A stretch of DNA of 64,000 nucleotides. Source: Acridotheres tristis. Taxonomy: Eukaryota > Chordata > Aves > Passeriformes > Sturnidae. Of the stretch, positions 50,354-62,000 are shown in pieces. Under the pieces are notes generated by a model. That model searched no databases. It saw only the letters and a program-made list of their open reading frames with translations, and had not been told where the DNA came from. The position numbers were made by a program, and so were the translations under genes. Location of the stretch: the NCBI GenBank assembly GCA_037013685.1, contig CM072919.1:50240616-50304615 (forward strand), written 5' to 3'. Position 1 is the first letter of the stretch. Every line of letters begins with the position of its first letter.

Positions 50354-50923
50354 TTTGTTATCTTAGTTGCTCTTTTAGTCAGTTAGGACTTATCTTGATT
50401 TCATTTCAAAGGTGATAGAGAGCAATTTAAAATTGAGAGAGTTTTTCTTTAAGTTTTTGGTTTATAAATAATTTTGAAGCCTATCGTCCATAATAAGATG
50501 AAGAAACTTGGAAAACGAAATGCAGTTCAAGAGCAAAATAAAAATGAAACTTTGTTATTTAGATACCTACTTTAAACTACTTTGCTCTGAAACACTTCTA
50601 TTTGCCACTTCTACTTGCTAAATTTTCTGATTTTTATTTCTTTCGTAACAACATTTAAAAGTGCATACCTAATGCAAATAAACATATATATATATGAATA
50701 AATATACACTAAATAAATTATTATTTAGAGCACTTATTTATATGTATATCCTATCACAAAATCAAGGAGAAATTCAAAGAATGAAAATAGTTTATGCTTC
50801 CATCCTTTGTGTAATTGTTTCGATGACCCCCTAATGAGACAGGCTAAGATAAAGTAATATATTTCTTATTGCACTTGGAACATAGGGAAGAAAAATAGTA
50901 ACTGACAATGTATTTCATTCCAG
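50354..50923. other. Unique AT-rich DNA upstream of the candidate exon
   Basis: No gene or transposon recognised. TA-rich near 50681-50760. If the exon at 50924 is real, this is intron. Confidence 0.55.
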
Positions 50924-51031
50924 GTGGGAGCAAAAAGCAACTGTTTTCCTCACCCTTTACAACCGAGTTAAGAATTTGACTGACAGAATGTTGGCACCAG
51001 CTGTGACAGAACTGATCAGCCTCAACTCCAA
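50924..51031 (+). CDS. Candidate internal coding exon, gene unknown
   Basis: A 108-bp segment bounded by an acceptor (TATTTCATTCCAG) and a strong donor (GTACGTGATG). In one frame it is fully open and begins WEQKATVFLTLYNRVK, continuing as a mixed charged and hydrophobic, probably helical, stretch with a leucine- and alanine-rich second half. The frame starts with the third base of a split codon and ends after two bases of a codon (AA), so the exon is symmetric (phase 2-2) and could be skipped without a frameshift. Its composition is clearly more balanced than the AT-rich flanks. I do not recognise the protein. No second exon was found in the window, so the gene, if real, would have introns longer than about 50 kb upstream or 13 kb downstream. 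The open frame reported on the opposite strand at 50844-51065 is its shadow. Alternatively it could be a chance open segment or an old retrocopy. Confidence 0.5.
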
Positions 51032-52291
51032 GTACGTGATGTCTTACACATTTTTGGAGATTCATTTCAGGCTAAATTCACAAAGCCTGCTGGTTTCTAG
51101 CAACAAACACAAATTAAAAATACACTTTCTATGGCACTGTAGAAGACTTTGATTTCCCTTGTTGTACAATTCTTAAGCACATCTTTAAATCAGTATGTAA
51201 CTTCACCTGCTCATAATGTTATTTTGCAAATTTGATGCCATCTCATTCTGATTCCTCTTCCTTTCTAGACAATTAAAAGTGCTATCCGAAAGTAATGAAA
51301 ATTATTATAAAATATAAATATAAACATGAACATAGGGGAAATGCTCAATGATCAAGAAAATGTAGATAAAAAGTAGAAGACAAACTAGTGGAAAAAAAAC
51401 CCTAAGTAAGATTATTTATTATATTTAGTATTTATTTATAAAATAAATTTACTTTTTACTGCATTTCTTGTGGGAGACAATTGTGGGTGAAGGACCTAGT
51501 AAGAAGCCTTGATGGTCCAAAAATTATGTCTGAGGGAGGTCGACATGTTTGTCCTTCACGTGGTAAGAGCTAAGGTGACAGCAGCGTGACAATTACGCAC
51601 ACAGGTATGATGCACACACATTAACGTGCATCTCTCATCCTTCTAGTCTTAGACTTTTGATATTCATGGGCACCAGTATCTCAGCTCTACTTAGAGTTTT
51701 GTTTTCTTTCCTGATAGTTGTCAAAAAAATTCCACTTTTCTTATAGCTAGTCGGAAATTGTGGAGTAGATAAAGGCAGGATGTTTTGTCGGCCCCGATTT
51801 TCACTAACAATAAGATTTCTCAGTGAAAATCTGTTTTCTTCTTTGAACAACTGCTAAGAAACCTGGATGATACTAGTCTGAAAGAAGAAGAAAAGAGTGA
51901 AAAAGAGAAAGGGAAGAAGAAACAAAGAGGCAGGAAAGACAGAGTATCAATAAAATATGTTCATTTATCAGAGAGAAAGAAAAAGAGACGCTACTGTAAA
52001 GTTGTTGCATGTCTGAAAACGTGTAGATGTCACTGCAAAACAAACAATTTTTTCACATTATTAAAATACTGAAAAGCTTGAAAACTGCTCAGAATGTATA
52101 TATTTAGGGATATTTCCATAAACATAGTCTAACAGAGGAGCTAAATTCTTTTCAGTGGCAGAATTTGTCTTGGATCATCAATTGCTTTACTGGATATTAA
52201 AAATACTGACAAACTTGAATGTATGTTTGTATTCTTGGTCCACTGCTAGCCAAACCAAGGTAGGTTATCACTCATATACAGTATTTGCTAC
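51032..52291. other. Unique DNA downstream of the candidate exon
   Basis: Contains a CACGTG E-box word at 51557-51562 inside a CpG-bearing patch (about 51480-51620) and a purine-rich run (about 51878-51945). No gene recognised. Confidence 0.55.
51878..51945. repeat. Purine-rich (GAA/AAG) low-complexity run
   Basis: Almost uninterrupted A and G for about 65 bp, such as GAAAGAAGAAGAAAAG and GAAAGGGAAGAAGAAA. This is triplex-prone simple sequence. Confidence 0.8.
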
Positions 52292-52360
52292 ATAGAATAG
52301 AATAGAATAGAATAGAATAGAATAGAATAGAATAGAATAGAATAGAATAGAATAGGATAG
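52292..52360. repeat. (AATAG)n pentanucleotide microsatellite
   Basis: About 13 near-perfect copies of AATAG/ATAGA, with one G variant in the last unit (AATAGGATAG). Confidence 0.95.
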
Positions 52361-53419
52361 CACTGTTCACAGGTTTTCAAATGTATTGAATAAAGTGTGT
52401 TCATATTTGCTAGTAGCTACTGAAAAAGATGAATCCTAGCATGACCTTACATTGAAAACCCTGAGAGCTTGAGAAGGGTAGTTCTTTGTCATTATCTAAA
52501 TAATGACAAGATGAAGAAACTAACAAACAACATTCCATATGATTTAGGCATATCTTTGTCAAAGGCCACTCTTGAATAGGATGCATACTTACAGAGGGGG
52601 AGTAGTAAAATCACCTAGGCTAGAGTAAAATTACCTTGTGACCATTGTCTAGGTAGCTTGGAGACTGGTAGATATACATATATGTGTACATATATGAAAT
52701 ATATATAATTTTTCTATTTGCCAACTTATTAATTTCTGCTAACATTTTCAGTTCTTGTGAATGGAGCAAATTTTTTTTTAGATATGTTAAAAGTGAAATA
52801 TTAGGAACAATTTTCTTCTGTTTTCTGGCACAAATCAATCATTAGTGGTATAAAGAGTAATAACATTTTAAAAAGTTATTTACCCAGTATTTCAATATCC
52901 TAAAGTCAGACAAAGAAATCAAAAGTTTATCCAGTTCTTAAGCAGCAAAAAGGGTTTATCTCTTAGACACATATATAATAACCAGAAGCAATGTGGAAAT
53001 ATATTGGATGTTACCTATTTCTTCAATCACATGCAAGGTGAAATCAGCACCAGTAGTTCTGTGCCAATGCACTAACTTTTAGTGAATATTTCATCCATTC
53101 TATTTACTACATGATTATATGTGACTCACAAACTCAAAATATTTCTAGGTGTGAGAAAAAATTACAGAAACATCAGAGTTAATAAACAAAGTGATGAATA
53201 AACCTCAACGCTCTGATGAGGAATTTGAATGGTATCCACATCCCTTTGAGATCATAGTTATTTATAGCAGCTTTATTTTACTTATTTCTTATTTTAAATT
53301 GAAATTGTCAATTTAGAAATATCACAATAAATACATATGGCAGATAAGTAGAATCTTATATTTTAACAGCTGCTATATGAACTGTAGAACAGAGACGGTT
53401 CTAGATCACAAATTCATTA
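52361..53419. other. Unique AT-rich non-coding DNA
   Basis: No gene or transposon recognised. TA/TG-rich at about 52670-52710. Confidence 0.6.
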
Positions 53420-54125
53420 TTTGACAAGGTTGGAAAAATGCAGGTCTGTGCAAATCGTACCTAACCAATGCAATAGCCTCGATGAGAAGACAGTAGACAG
53501 GTAAAAATGTCTGCACTTGATCACCCTGACTTAATCAAGTCCTTTGATGCAGTTTTCCTAGTACCTTTGTTACAGACAGGTGATATATGAACCAGATAAG
53601 CAACCAACAGTGTGACAGTGGCCTGGACTGTTGGTCTTACTGTTGTGAGCTATATACAAAGCCTAGCTAGTGACCAGAAAACTTTCTGTCTAGGATAATG
53701 ACCAAGACTAATGGTGTTTAGTGTTCTTCATCAATAGTCTGAATAATGGTGCAGATTTCATTCTCATCATGCTTGCTGAAGATCCAAAATGAAGAGATAC
53801 ACGTAGTAGAAGTTAGAGACAAATGATCTGACAGGACCCCCCCCCCCATGAAAATGGATGTGAAGTGCTGCATCTTGGAAGCAAGAGTAAAGGCTGATGC
53901 TGACCAGCTGGGGAGCTGCTCTGCAGTAGTGGCTCTGGGACCTCTGGAGCCCCTGGGCTGTCCCCAGGGCAGCAGTACACCCAGGAGAAGCAGTCTCATA
54001 GCCTGGACTGCATTAGCAAGCATGAAGCCAGCAGATATGGGAAAGTGCTTTTGCATTGCTGTTCATACTGTGAGATCACACCTGGCAGGCTTTGGGTACA
54101 AGAGGATGAGACAGGCATTGATGTA
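53420..54125 (+). mobile_element. Decayed CR1 LINE fragment, ORF2 region
   Basis: Plus-strand CR1 text, old and gapped. Landmarks: GCAGGTCTGTGCAAATCGTACCTAACC, CAGTAGACAG, AATCAAGTCCTTTGATGCAG (the FSKAFD-like region), TTCATCAATAGTCTGAATAATGGTGCAGA (the INDLDDGAE-like region), GCTGCATCTTGGAAGCAAG and CTGCATTAGCAAGCATGAAGCCAGCAG. All reading frames are broken. Both ends lie inside the element: there is no CR1 3' tail, so this is an internal fragment cut by later deletion. A run of 11 C lies at 53837-53847. Confidence 0.75.
53837..53847. repeat. Poly-C run (11)
   Basis: Eleven C residues inside the CR1 fragment, a likely slippage expansion. Confidence 0.9.
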
Positions 54126-56867
54126 ATGGAGTTAGACATGACTTTTCTGGTCTGGGAATGGAGATTAATTGCAAGAAAGCCTGTGAGATAATGAGATAGC
54201 TCTCTACCATAACATATGGATCTCCTTTTATTTTGTATTTCAATATAACCTTCTTGAGGCAAAGTATGAAGAGTAAGTGAAAATATAAGAAATTTAGGCT
54301 TGAATGGGGACATAATGCCTATGGTAGCAGTCCACAGCTAAAAGCATCCCAGAATCATTTTTACATTGGTATATATATTCAATATGTATCATTCAACTTG
54401 TTCCCAAATATTAACTGGCATTTGGTGAAAAAAATTCAGAATGAAGAGATTGTGATAACCAAATTGTTTAAGATATTTATATACTCCGGAACATAAAAGA
54501 AAGATGAACAATTAAGTTATATATTTCACAAGTAATTCTAGTGAGCAAAGTACAAGAGCTAAAGTGATAGACTATTTTTGATTAAAAATATGATTTGTGT
54601 ATATGAATAAAGTTAGCTTAACACTCACAATATGAATGACAAAATGCAACCCAGAAAAATGAAGGATATAGAGCTTTAGACTATTGCTGCTCATGTTACA
54701 GCAGTTTGAAATACTCTGACACCAGAATACTCAGCCTCTTTCTAGACCATCCTTGTCCCAGTGATAGAGTAAAAGGCAAGGAAAAGAAATACTGTTGTAT
54801 TCATTGTACATTTGGGAACAAGGTCACAGCAAAGTGAGCATTTGACAGTAGGAGTCTGCTATGGGGCCAGAAATGGAACCTGTTTATCTTGACCCTTGTT
54901 CCAGGGTTTCAGATTTCATGTGTACGAAAGGTTAACACTTTTCATCTGGATAACATCAGGATCAAATTTTCACAAGCTTTTAGTACCCTCACTGGACGAG
55001 GTCTTCTATTCTTTCCACAGAGAGCACTTATCTGATTATCAGCTGATAGTCCCTGATTTTAATACATGCTGAAGGTCAAGGTTAACATTTTATCAGCTTT
55101 CCTGTGTGATGGCAAAATTTGACAAGGTCTAATTGGTTGTGATTTGTCTCTTAATCTTGTAATCTCTTATTATTGTACCATTTATATATGTGAAGATAAT
55201 AGAATGTAGAGACATTCAATTTGCAGTTCCCTTAGACACGGGAAAAGACAAACAGCGTATATACTGATGACATTTCTCTGGAGTGATTCAAGTCATAAAT
55301 AAGGGCAAGAAGAAAGCTTATCTTCTGTATCTCTCTTTTTTTGTGTTTTGAATAGGCTGGTAGGTAGTGAGTAGGGGAAACAGTTCTACTTACCAGTTTT
55401 GGAGCTCTTGTGTACATAGTATTGTCTGTAAGAAGTTCTGTTTTCTATTTGTTCCTCAATAACGAGTTTAAAAGTTATATATACATAAAAGAGGAAACTG
55501 ATTCCCTTTAAGCATGATGAAAATTCTGACTGCAGTTCTTAAAATAAGGCCTATTATTATAATAAAATTAAGACTTGACAGCATTTTGCATAAGTTTAAT
55601 TGTATCTTCTGAAAAGTAGAATGTTTATGTAAATAACATATTCTTAAAAGACTTTGAAACAAGAACATCTACAAATATAGAATTTTAAGTACTTTTGCAT
55701 ATTTATAAATGCAGAATTTGCTGATGGTTAATGCACTCTATGTGCAATACACATACAAACTATTCTATAAATGAAGCAATCCAAGTGCAGACCAAACAGG
55801 GATGGCATGTGAATAATAATGAGTATCATTTCATGTGGAAACCTGACATCATCTATTTTCATAATTCCTGTAGAGTGAAACTACTCTGCTTTTTATGCAA
55901 ATGTGAAATTCAGGTGAGGAAAAAGGAATTAATTTTCCCACCATAATATAGGAAATACATGGAAGTCCAGGGAGATACTTTTCCAGATCCTGTGTTAGGA
56001 TCTTGGAATTGAAACTGCCCTTTGTGCAGAGCTGTCAGTAATACAGAAAACAAGTAGTCAATTTCACTTTCACAAACAAATATTTTTATTTAAAAAGGGC
56101 AAAATTTTTTTGAAACTATTTATAGAAATGGGAATACTGGTTTTTTTTATCATATTGTACAGACTGATGTTATGAGAAACTTGTCATACATCTGTATTTC
56201 ACATGATACACACACCTTATCATATGAATTTTTATATATCTTTTAAGTCAGGTAATATACTTGACTGAGTTCTGGGATGGGGTGTGCTTGTGATATGAAT
56301 TAGGGCAGATACTATCTGTTCTTGCTAAGTTGATCTCAGTAGAACTTTGTGCAGGCATTCAAGCTGACTATTTTCATGCAAAGTTATTTGTCACGGGTTG
56401 AACATTAAAGTTGAATCTAAAACTGTTTAGTTGTATCCTAGGTGAGGCTTGGATAAAATATCTTGTTATGTCCTTTTTTTTTTTTTTACAGCTTTTACTC
56501 AAGATAAAGTATTGCTTCTTTCATTAACAATCAGAGTAATTCTTCACAAGACTGTATTTTGCTTCAATTTCTAGCAGATTGCCACATTTTGCAAGGTGAT
56601 TTGCCTCTAGATATATCTTTGTATATATTCCCTCTAAAAACTTCTTAGAAATTTGGAGGATACCCCAATATGTACACAACTTCTACATGTGACTATACAG
56701 TCTTTTTGTTTGTGTGCTAAGGTGACAAAATCTTATTAAGAGTGAAAAAGTAACACTTCTATATGCAAAAAAACTCAAAAAAAACCGTATCAGTATAATT
56801 GAAATCTTGAAAGTAGAACTAAAATACTATTGCTGGTTCAGACCTTATTATTATGCAGAAGGAAAGA
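54126..56867. other. Unique AT-rich non-coding DNA
   Basis: No gene or transposon recognised. A block at about 54840-55130 has less simple sequence than its surroundings. A T run of 14 lies near 56475-56488. Confidence 0.6.
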
Positions 56868-57432
56868 AAGTAAGTTTGCTGATGACACCAAACAGAGAGG
56901 TGCTGTTGACTCTTCCTTGCAGAGGGATCTGTATAGGTTGGAGTAGTCCTGGGTCCCACAATTTAAAAAGAATTTTAAGATCTTTGAGTATATGCAGAGG
57001 ATGGCAACAAAGCTCATGAAAAAGCTGGAAAACTTGTCCTGTGAAGAATGGCTAAGTCTAGTTTGGGCTTGTCCCATTTGGAGAAAAAGAGACTGAGAGT
57101 TGACCTCATTTCTCTCTGCAGATTCCTGAGGAGAATTGGAGATGGAGGTGTTGACTCTTTTCTCTGGGATCCAGGGATAAGACAAGTGGAGATAGTTCAA
57201 AATTGTGACCAGGGAATTTCAGACTGCATATTAGGAAGCACTTTTTTATCTACAGGGTGGTCAAAGCCTGGAAAGTTTTCCTAGAGTGGTGGTTGATGTT
57301 TTGCCAGTATTTAAGAGGCTCTTGGAAAATACCCTTATCAATGGGCTTCGACTTTGGAGCAGCCTTGAAGTGGCTAAACAATTGGAGTACATGTTTGTAG
57401 ATCCCTTCCAACTAATGTATCCATTCATTCTG
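56868..57432 (+). mobile_element. CR1 LINE 3' fragment with internal deletion
   Basis: Plus-strand CR1. It opens with TTTGCTGATGACACCAAAC, the reverse-transcriptase ADDTK motif region. The sequence then jumps over several hundred bases to GCAGAGGATGGCAACAAAGCTCATGAAAAAGCTGG and continues to the 3' end CTTCCAACTAATGTATCCATTCATTC. Translation in the 3' half gives GLSHLEKKRLR, a decayed form of the LFSLEKRRLRGDLI-type C-terminal motif of ORF2. Non-functional. Confidence 0.85.
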
Positions 57433-57483
57433 GTCTAAAGAATAAACAAAATATATATTATTAGAGGATATGTCTCCATAATC
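57433..57483. other. AT-rich spacer between two CR1 3' ends
   Basis: About 50 bp of ATATATTATTAG-type sequence separating two CR1 copies whose 3' ends face each other. Confidence 0.6.
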
Positions 57484-58840
57484 ATCATAGAATTATAAAA
57501 CCCCAGATTAGAAGGGGATCTCAAGGATCATCTGGTCCAAATTTCTTGTGAAAAGCATAGTCTAGACAAGATCAAGTAGCACCCTGTCCATCTGAATTTT
57601 AAATGTCCAACATGTGGGATCTACCATTTCCCTGGAGAGATTATTAAGAAACCTGACTGTTCTGAAAAAATTTTTGTCTTGCGTATAACCAGATTGTCCC
57701 TGGAAGTAACTTGCACCTACTACCCCTCAGCTTTTCCAAATGACTCCTTCTAAAACTGGAGTCTCCAACTTCTTTGTAGTTACTCTTAAAATTTTCCTGG
57801 GTGAATGTTGTCATCAATTGGTAGGTGTGAACTTGCTGTAAAATTTACTCACCAACTCTTCCTTTAGTGAAGGTGGGCTTGTGTTTGTTTCAGCCTGGAC
57901 TTTTGCTCCCAGGATCTGGCAGTGCTGGTGCAGACACGTGAATGAAATGTTGAGAACCTCTCCCTTTTCAACATTTTTGGTGACTGATTTACCTCTCTTA
58001 ACAGAAGGATGATATTTTTCTTCTGTTTCTGCTTGTCATTGAACAGTTACTTTTAATTTTTGACATCTCTGGTCAATACTAGTTTTAGCCGAGTTTTTGC
58101 TTTTGTAACTGCATCTCTGCGCATCTTGGAAATGCTCTTGTGTTTCTCAATGTGTCTTCACCTGTTTTGACATTTTTGGTATGCTTCTCTTTTGGTTCTG
58201 ATCAGACTCAAAAGTTTTAGTTAAGCCAAGGGGATCTCTGCTTTGCCTACTTCCCTTATCTTTAAAGGAGATTAACTGGTTTTAGCTTCCAGAAGTGCAT
58301 TCTTGAAAAACTCTCAGCATTTGCCAGCTCCTTTTTCCTCCAGGGAGCCTTCTACAGAATACTTCCCAGCTGTGCTCTGAGGATGTTTGCTTTTCTAAAA
58401 TCTTTGTCTTAGTACCAATCTTGTGTGCTCCACTCAATCCCAAGCTTCACAATATTGTGATCACTGCAGCTAAGGCTATGACTAACAAAGATAATTGCAT
58501 AGCAGGTTTTCTTGGTTTGTGAACAAGTCCAGCTGGTGCCTCATTCATTTTTGATACTTCTAACATTTTTATGAGGAAACAGTCCTTTACCCGTTCCAGG
58601 AACTCGCTGGATTTCATGTGAGCTGCTGTGTTCTCCTTCCCACAAATGTCTGGGTTCTTAAAGTGCTCCATAAGAATCAAATTCTCTTTATCCAAAGCTT
58701 GATACGCTCTTTATAACCATAGAGTCTCCAGTACCATCTGAACCACTTTTCTTGTCATTTACTCTCTTTGCTCCTCTACACTCCCTTATGCACCCCATTT
58801 TCAAAGCCTCTGTTTTCATGCCAGCATGCCCTCTTGACCA
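57484..58840 (-). mobile_element. CR1 LINE, minus strand, 3' end joined to endonuclease region
   Basis: Starts with ATCATAGAATTATAAAACCCCAGATTAGAAGGGGATCTCAAGGATCATCTGGTCC, a CR1 3' end on the minus strand, and follows the 3' region to about 57800. From about 57840 the text corresponds to the far upstream part of ORF2, so most of the reverse-transcriptase region is missing. The right edge is fuzzy. The element is old, with many substitutions. Confidence 0.8.
58447..58695 (-). pseudogene. CR1 ORF2 endonuclease fragment
   Basis: The minus-strand 82-codon frame reads LILMEHFKNPDICGK, then FLERVKDCFLIKMLE. This is the CR1 endonuclease stretch that normally carries a GDFN motif followed by PDI-W and a FLE-V-DNFL-Q-L segment. 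Here GDF has become EHF, so a catalytic residue position is lost. The AP-endonuclease activity that would nick target DNA is therefore gone. The start codon is incidental. Confidence 0.75.
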
Positions 58841-58914
58841 AATCATTATGAAAATCAGATGTTACAGACTTTACATATTTGTTATTAAACTCTATTTATG
58901 AAAATTATGGTTAT
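58841..58914. other. Unique spacer
   Basis: Nothing recognised. Confidence 0.5.
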
Positions 58915-59045
58915 ACACCAAAAAAACAGAAAACAAACAACCCCATCCACATACACACACAAAGAGACAAAAATCACAATGCAATCAACCAACCAAAAAC
59001 CATAAAAAAAACTCAACAAACCAAAACCTCCAACTAAAACAAATC
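58915..59045. repeat. A/C-rich low-complexity stretch
   Basis: About 130 bp almost free of G and poor in T on the plus strand, with AACAAAC, ACACACAC and CAACCAACC words. It lies shortly after the 5' side of the minus-strand CR1. Confidence 0.8.
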
Positions 59046-62000
59046 AGAGATAGGCAAGTCAGGAGAAAAGATTATACCTAAACAAGTTAAACACAACTTT
59101 GAGCAGCTGAAGGCTATTTCAGACAAAGTGAGATTGATGAACTTAATTTATGAAAGTTTGCAAAATGAGCATACCTGTGGTCTGCTACTGGAAGTAGTGA
59201 AGTTTTTATTTACTGCAATGAGCATTGTTCAGTATGTAAGTACTTGTCCTAGTACTAAAGACTGATATATTGTCATTACGAGAAAGAAATAGTCTTCTCA
59301 ATTCTGCCAGTGTTATCTATCTGATTTGTGGATACTGCAGAACAGGACTTAGTACAAAACAATCTATCATAAAATTTAGCTACTCATTAAATAAGCACTA
59401 TCTCTTACCTTAATTGCTTACATGTGAGACTTCAAAATGTCGGAACTGATACAAATAGTAAAACTCACTCCTTTAAAGCATTTTCCAATATTTTACTTTG
59501 CTGACATAGCCACATTTACTATGAAAGGAAGTGACACCTTCCCTTATCTCTGAAAATCTCTGGTTTTTATTAGGTTTTATATTTTGCATATTCTCTTCTT
59601 TAGCTTTTATGCAATGTGCTTTACTCAAATCTAGAAGTAAATGTTTAAACATAAAAAGTTGCTAGTTTATTTCCTCTCAATGTAGAAGCAGTCATAAAAA
59701 TGGTGTTGTTTTCACCTGAATATATTGGAATAAAATACATACTAATTGTAGCAAAATGGTTTGGATTTTCTAGAACATAAAAAAAGAAGAAACATTCCTG
59801 TCTCTATATCTCATCTTCCTCCATCTCCTTTAGACTTAAACTCTAAAATAAATAGATAACTAAAAGTGACCTCCTCTGAAAGATATTAGGTTTCTTATTT
59901 CTTTCCTTTCTGATATTGATTCTTATTTTCATATGTGAATATATCAGCAGTTTAGCTGCTGACTTAATTATTTCTAAAGAAAAGTCTGGCTCCTTCACTT
60001 GGAAAGATTTGCAGTAACTCATAGGAAAGAAATTCTTAATTAATTGTTACCACGGTAAATCAGACCTACAAGCAGCTATTTTACAAAAAAAACCCCTCTA
60101 GATTTTATCTGTGGTCAGTTGGAACCTCACAAACCATTGTAGTTTGAGGATGTGTGTCCTTTTTTTTTAAAGCAGTTTAAATCTAGCTTACTGTTCTCTG
60201 TAAATCATTAGCATTCAAATAGTGCCAGTCAGATTGTCAAGCAGCCTACATGTACACAAACACATCTTTGCTTATTATAGCAAAAATAATGTTTAAAACT
60301 TTAATCTCCAAAGCATATTAGCAGTAAATACAACACCTGATCTCTCCATCTTAACATTTTTAGTGAGGTTGTGAAAAATTGAGCAATTTTCCAAGAGGGC
60401 AGCTAATGCATCTGTTTTTTTTAATCTTATCTTTGGAGGTCTCTTCTAAAATCTGTGTGAAACGTGTTCCAGACCTGATGTGTTTCAGGTTTCCCCATGA
60501 AACTCAGTCCTTTTTGGGCAGATCACTTCAGTGTTAACCTACTGTATCATCGCTGAAAGAGCACATGCAAACTGAACTTTTAGTTTGCAGTGGACCACAA
60601 TATAGTTCTTAGACAGATACACAGTCATTAACTTAGAATGCCAAATGTGGGTGCTCATTCAGCAAAGAGAAGACTGAGGAGTGATAATTGCGTAATAGAT
60701 TCATAGATTGCATCTCCTTTCACACATTTTGGCTTCACTATCTGTAACCAGCTCTTCAGACTGAAATTACAGTTTTTTCTCTCTTCACTCCAGCTACTCT
60801 CCTCTGCTGCTCAGGGCTGCTCAGGGCACATGGCCTGGAACCACCATGCATGTGAATTCAGCTTAGACTCTGTGTGCTTTTACAACTGTAACAATGTCTG
60901 TCTCCTGTCTGACTAGAAAGGTTGCACACTGCTAACTGGAAAAATAGCAGATATTCACACAAAATAGTTGATAAAATAATTAAGAAGATTTTCTGATGGT
61001 ATGTAATTGTTACTTTAAAACCAATTTCCTTTATTTTAGTGGAGAGCACCTGGAAAAAATTATGCTTCCATTAAATATGGCTAAACATAGAAGAGATGCT
61101 GTCCTGGGTAGATGTAACTGACGAACAGGAAATTCTTCAACTTGTATTTTCTTTGAAGTGTTTAAGGTAGATCTTGTAGAGGTCAGGAGAATCAACGGGG
61201 ACAGAACACTGGCATTCTTCCTGTCCTAATGGACAGCTGGATCATGATGGACAGATTTCCAGCAGTATTATGACATTTCTGGAGGATGTGTGTATGACAG
61301 ATGGGATACCACCTGCTGACAAATTGAAGGGACTATATTAACATGAGTAAATTACAGATGTCACATCTTTTGCTCCTAGTATATCAGGAATTATCAAGAT
61401 TTAGGAAGAGGTGAAACACAGAGGACAACTGATTCATTTGAAACTTATTCCAAAGTTTTGAATAAGCAGAATGTAAAGGATATTTGAGATATGTATAGAT
61501 TATTAACCCGGACAAAGGTCTTTAAGGACAGATTGATCATACCTGTCACAATTAAGCCAAATATGGATACACCTGGCTTTGTTACCTTCATGGAAAAGTA
61601 GCTTCTTCACTTGCAGTATTGTAACTATATTACTACCATTTTCAACTGTCATGCAGAAGAATTTCTGTGCCTTTTAGTTTCAGTTGTCATGTGAATGCAT
61701 CCAGTGTAGTTACATTAAGCAACAAAGTAAATAAATTTTAAACAAACTTTAGCCATTTGATTTCTGAATGTCTGTAGGGGTATTAAGTGCACTTTGAATT
61801 TACCATTGTTGTAGTATTTTAAATTACTTTAGTGTGTTTATACAGAAAGACTACATCAGAATTACTGTAGAAGGCCAGCCTACGTATATACTTTGATTAT
61901 GTAAAGCATAGTTGTAACCAATAAGAATTTCTACCTTTTATGTATGATACTGTTTCGTTTACATAAAGGTAGAAAACCTTCAAACACTCTTTTAAATGAG

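Noticed and set aside
50199..52360. CRISPR-like or satellite array
   Set aside because: There are no spacers between units. These are vertebrate pentanucleotide microsatellites.
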